Shown in pieces: positions 31,088 through 32,214 of a DNA stretch of 32,214 nt. Location: NCBI GenBank assembly GCA_902779445.1, contig CACZBM010000029.1, positions 1 to 32,214 of the forward strand. Direction: 5' to 3'. This DNA comes from an uncultured Lachnospiraceae bacterium. Its GTDB lineage: Bacteria; Bacillota; Clostridia; Lachnospirales; Lachnospiraceae. A program made the position numbers and the translations under genes. The first letter of the stretch is position 1. Each line of letters begins with the position of its first letter. A model generated the notes under the pieces. The model was not told where the DNA came from. It did no database searches and was given only the letters and a program-made list of their open reading frames with translations.

Positions 31088-31930
31088 ATGGTTAATTCGT
31101 ATTATGAGAAACTGATCTCCTGTGTTGAGGAGGTTAAAGCAAAGATAAATGGCTTTGAGCCCCATATTGCGATTGTTTCGGGTTCTGCATTGAAGCCGAT
31201 CTCTAAAGATATGGATGTCAGATATTCCGTGCCGTACAGTGAGATAAAGGGGATGCCTGTCTGTACGGTAAAAAGACATGAGAGCCGGTTCCTGTTTGGC
31301 TATATGAACGGGGTTCCCACTGTCTGTATGACGGGACGAATCCATTATTATGAGGGATATGACATACAGGATGTGGTCCTTCCGATACGCATCATGTGCC
31401 TTCTCGGGGCAAAGCTGCTGCTCCTTACAAACGCTTCCGGGGGACTTGATCCGGATACGAAGATCCCGACCCTTATGGTCATAAGGGATCACATAATGCT
31501 TCATTTCCCTAATCCGCTGATAGGTCCGAACCCTGATGAGCTGGGACTCCGGTATCCGGATATGAGTGCGGTGTATGATACGGAAATATCCGGTCTTCTT
31601 TTTGATCTCGGAAAGGAAATGGATATCCCAATGTCTGAAGGAGTTTATGTTCAGCTGACGGGGCCCAGCTTTGAGACCCCTGCAGAGATCAGATTCCTTG
31701 GAAAAATAGGCGGAGACGCAGTTGGAATGTCCACGGCCTGCGAAGCGGTGGCCGCAAGACATCTGGGAGTTAAGGTATGCGGTATTTCCTGCATCACAAA
31801 CCTTGGCGCAGGTATTTCCCAAAATGAACTTACAGATACGGAAGTCGTGGAAAACACCGGCCTTATCATAGGGCAGATCACTGCCCTTATAAACGCCGCA
31901 CTTCCTAAGATCGACCGGGATTATCTGTAG
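31088..31930 (+). CDS. Purine nucleoside phosphorylase, trimeric type, 280 aa
   Basis: Splits imported inosine or guanosine with phosphate into base and ribose 1-phosphate. Family landmarks: GRIHYYEGY (83-91; His86, Tyr88, Glu89), TNASGGL (114-120), GPSFETPAEIR (193-203, base-binding Glu201), DAVGMST and the base-contact Asn239 in ISCITN. The phosphate loop is unusual: GSALK (32-36) where GSGLG is the rule, although Ser33 is kept. NAAGG is NASGG. Activity is likely, but phosphate handling may differ. SD AAGGA (31075-31079). It closes the uptake operon after a 46-base gap, so transport and first metabolic step are expressed together. Confidence 0.92.
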   Translation: MVNSYYEKLISCVEEVKAKINGFEPHIAIVSGSALKPISKDMDVRYSVPYSEIKGMPVCTVKRHESRFLFGYMNGVPTVCMTGRIHYYEGYDIQDVVLPIRIMCLLGAKLLLLTNASGGLDPDTKIPTLMVIRDHIMLHFPNPLIGPNPDELGLRYPDMSAVYDTEISGLLFDLGKEMDIPMSEGVYVQLTGPSFETPAEIRFLGKIGGDAVGMSTACEAVAARHLGVKVCGISCITNLGAGISQNELTDTEVVENTGLIIGQITALINAALPKIDRDYL

Positions 31931-31943
31931 TTTCAGAGGCTCA

Positions 31944-32024
31944 TTATCTGCACTGCTCTATAAGTGCCTGCAGCATTTCATCGGTAAGCTTCTGTCCATT
32001 AAGCATTCTTCTGTTATCTGTCAT
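31944..32024 (-). CDS. 26-residue peptide ORF resembling the end of a RiPP leader
   Basis: Reading from ATG 32024: MTDNRRMLNGQKLTDEML, then QALIEQCR and TAA. GGAGG (32039-32035) lies ten bases upstream, and a promoter match is at 32107-32135. The segment KLTDEMLQALIEQ resembles the last part of double-Gly leaders, such as PDELLENVAGG of the precursor at 1558, but no Gly-Gly or core follows; it ends in Cys-Arg. It may be a genuine micropeptide, a decayed precursor or a regulatory leader. It runs convergent to the phosphorylase gene, 13 bases from its stop. Small size keeps confidence low. Confidence 0.4.
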   Translation of the reverse strand: MTDNRRMLNGQKLTDEMLQALIEQCR

Positions 32025-32106
32025 AGATCATCAACCTCCAAATGAAAATGTCTTTAACCTAATATACGGTAAACAAACGGATCATGGCAGCTCGCTGTCT
32101 GTTTCT

Positions 32107-32135
32107 TTTATATAATTATAAATTGCCAAAGTAAA
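32107..32135 (-). promoter_or_regulatory. Promoter for the 26-residue ORF
   Basis: On the minus strand, TTTACT (32135-32130) and TATAAA (32112-32107) with a 17-base spacer. The predicted start near 32100 gives a 76-base leader. The rest of the right edge (32136-32214) shows no gene. Confidence 0.4.
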
Positions 32136-32214
32136 TGCACGTCCTATAGTGCAGTTAATTAGGCAAATACTTCTCATCTACAAAAGTGCATTTAATCTGA
32201 CAAGCTCTATTCCT

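Overview
The window looks like chromosomal DNA from an anaerobic, motile member of the Lachnospiraceae (Butyrivibrio/Roseburia-like Clostridia). This rests on the gene content: ATP-type PEP carboxykinase, a DUF5711 membrane protein, a double-cubane-cluster reductase with YedF and DUF3343 partners, a Bmp-type nucleoside importer and a Cache-type chemoreceptor. Shine-Dalgarno sites are strong, GGAGG-like in most genes. The genus is inference. No tRNA, rRNA, CRISPR array, transposase or phage gene is visible.

Layout. 1-1557: a terminator from an upstream gene, one conserved hypothetical gene, then about 700 bp without a gene that is packed with adjacent palindromes and ends in a strong terminator. 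1558-3344: a two-gene RiPP locus, a Nif11-type precursor with a double-Gly leader followed by a radical SAM/SPASM maturase, behind its own promoter with a dyad that looks like an operator. 3331-5421 (minus): a chemoreceptor whose 3' end overlaps the maturase gene. 5654-5914: a small unknown gene. 5974-9365 (minus): truA translationally coupled to an unusual fusion of a TetM/EF-G-like ribosomal GTPase and a Rae1/YacP-type NYN nuclease. 9414-11052: an acyltransferase-3-like (DUF1624) membrane protein, convergent and overlapping with an orphan DNA methyltransferase.

11196-20171 is housekeeping on the plus strand: pckA; then pfk, dnaX, ybaB and recR closely packed behind one promoter; then galM, araD and a split transketolase. 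dnaX carries two in-phase A-rich slippery heptamers exactly between the clamp-loader core and its C-terminal domain. 20172-20340 is a second palindromic repeat that directly abuts the start codon of a DUF5711 protein gene (20341-21525).

21683-26035 is a six-gene operon: an ATP-driven activase and a double-cubane-cluster reductase, followed by DUF3343, a cysteine desulfurase, YedF and a second DUF3343. It reads as a redox enzyme together with a dedicated sulfur (or selenium) delivery set. 26189-31930 is a purine nucleoside uptake and salvage operon: Bmp lipoprotein, dual ATPase, two permeases and purine nucleoside phosphorylase. At the right edge a 26-codon minus-strand ORF with its own promoter and SD resembles the end of a RiPP leader.

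The best candidates for undescribed biology are the GTPase-nuclease fusion, the minimal RiPP locus, the possible dnaX frameshift and the sulfur-delivery/double-cubane operon. All functions are read from sequence motifs by eye; no database search was run.
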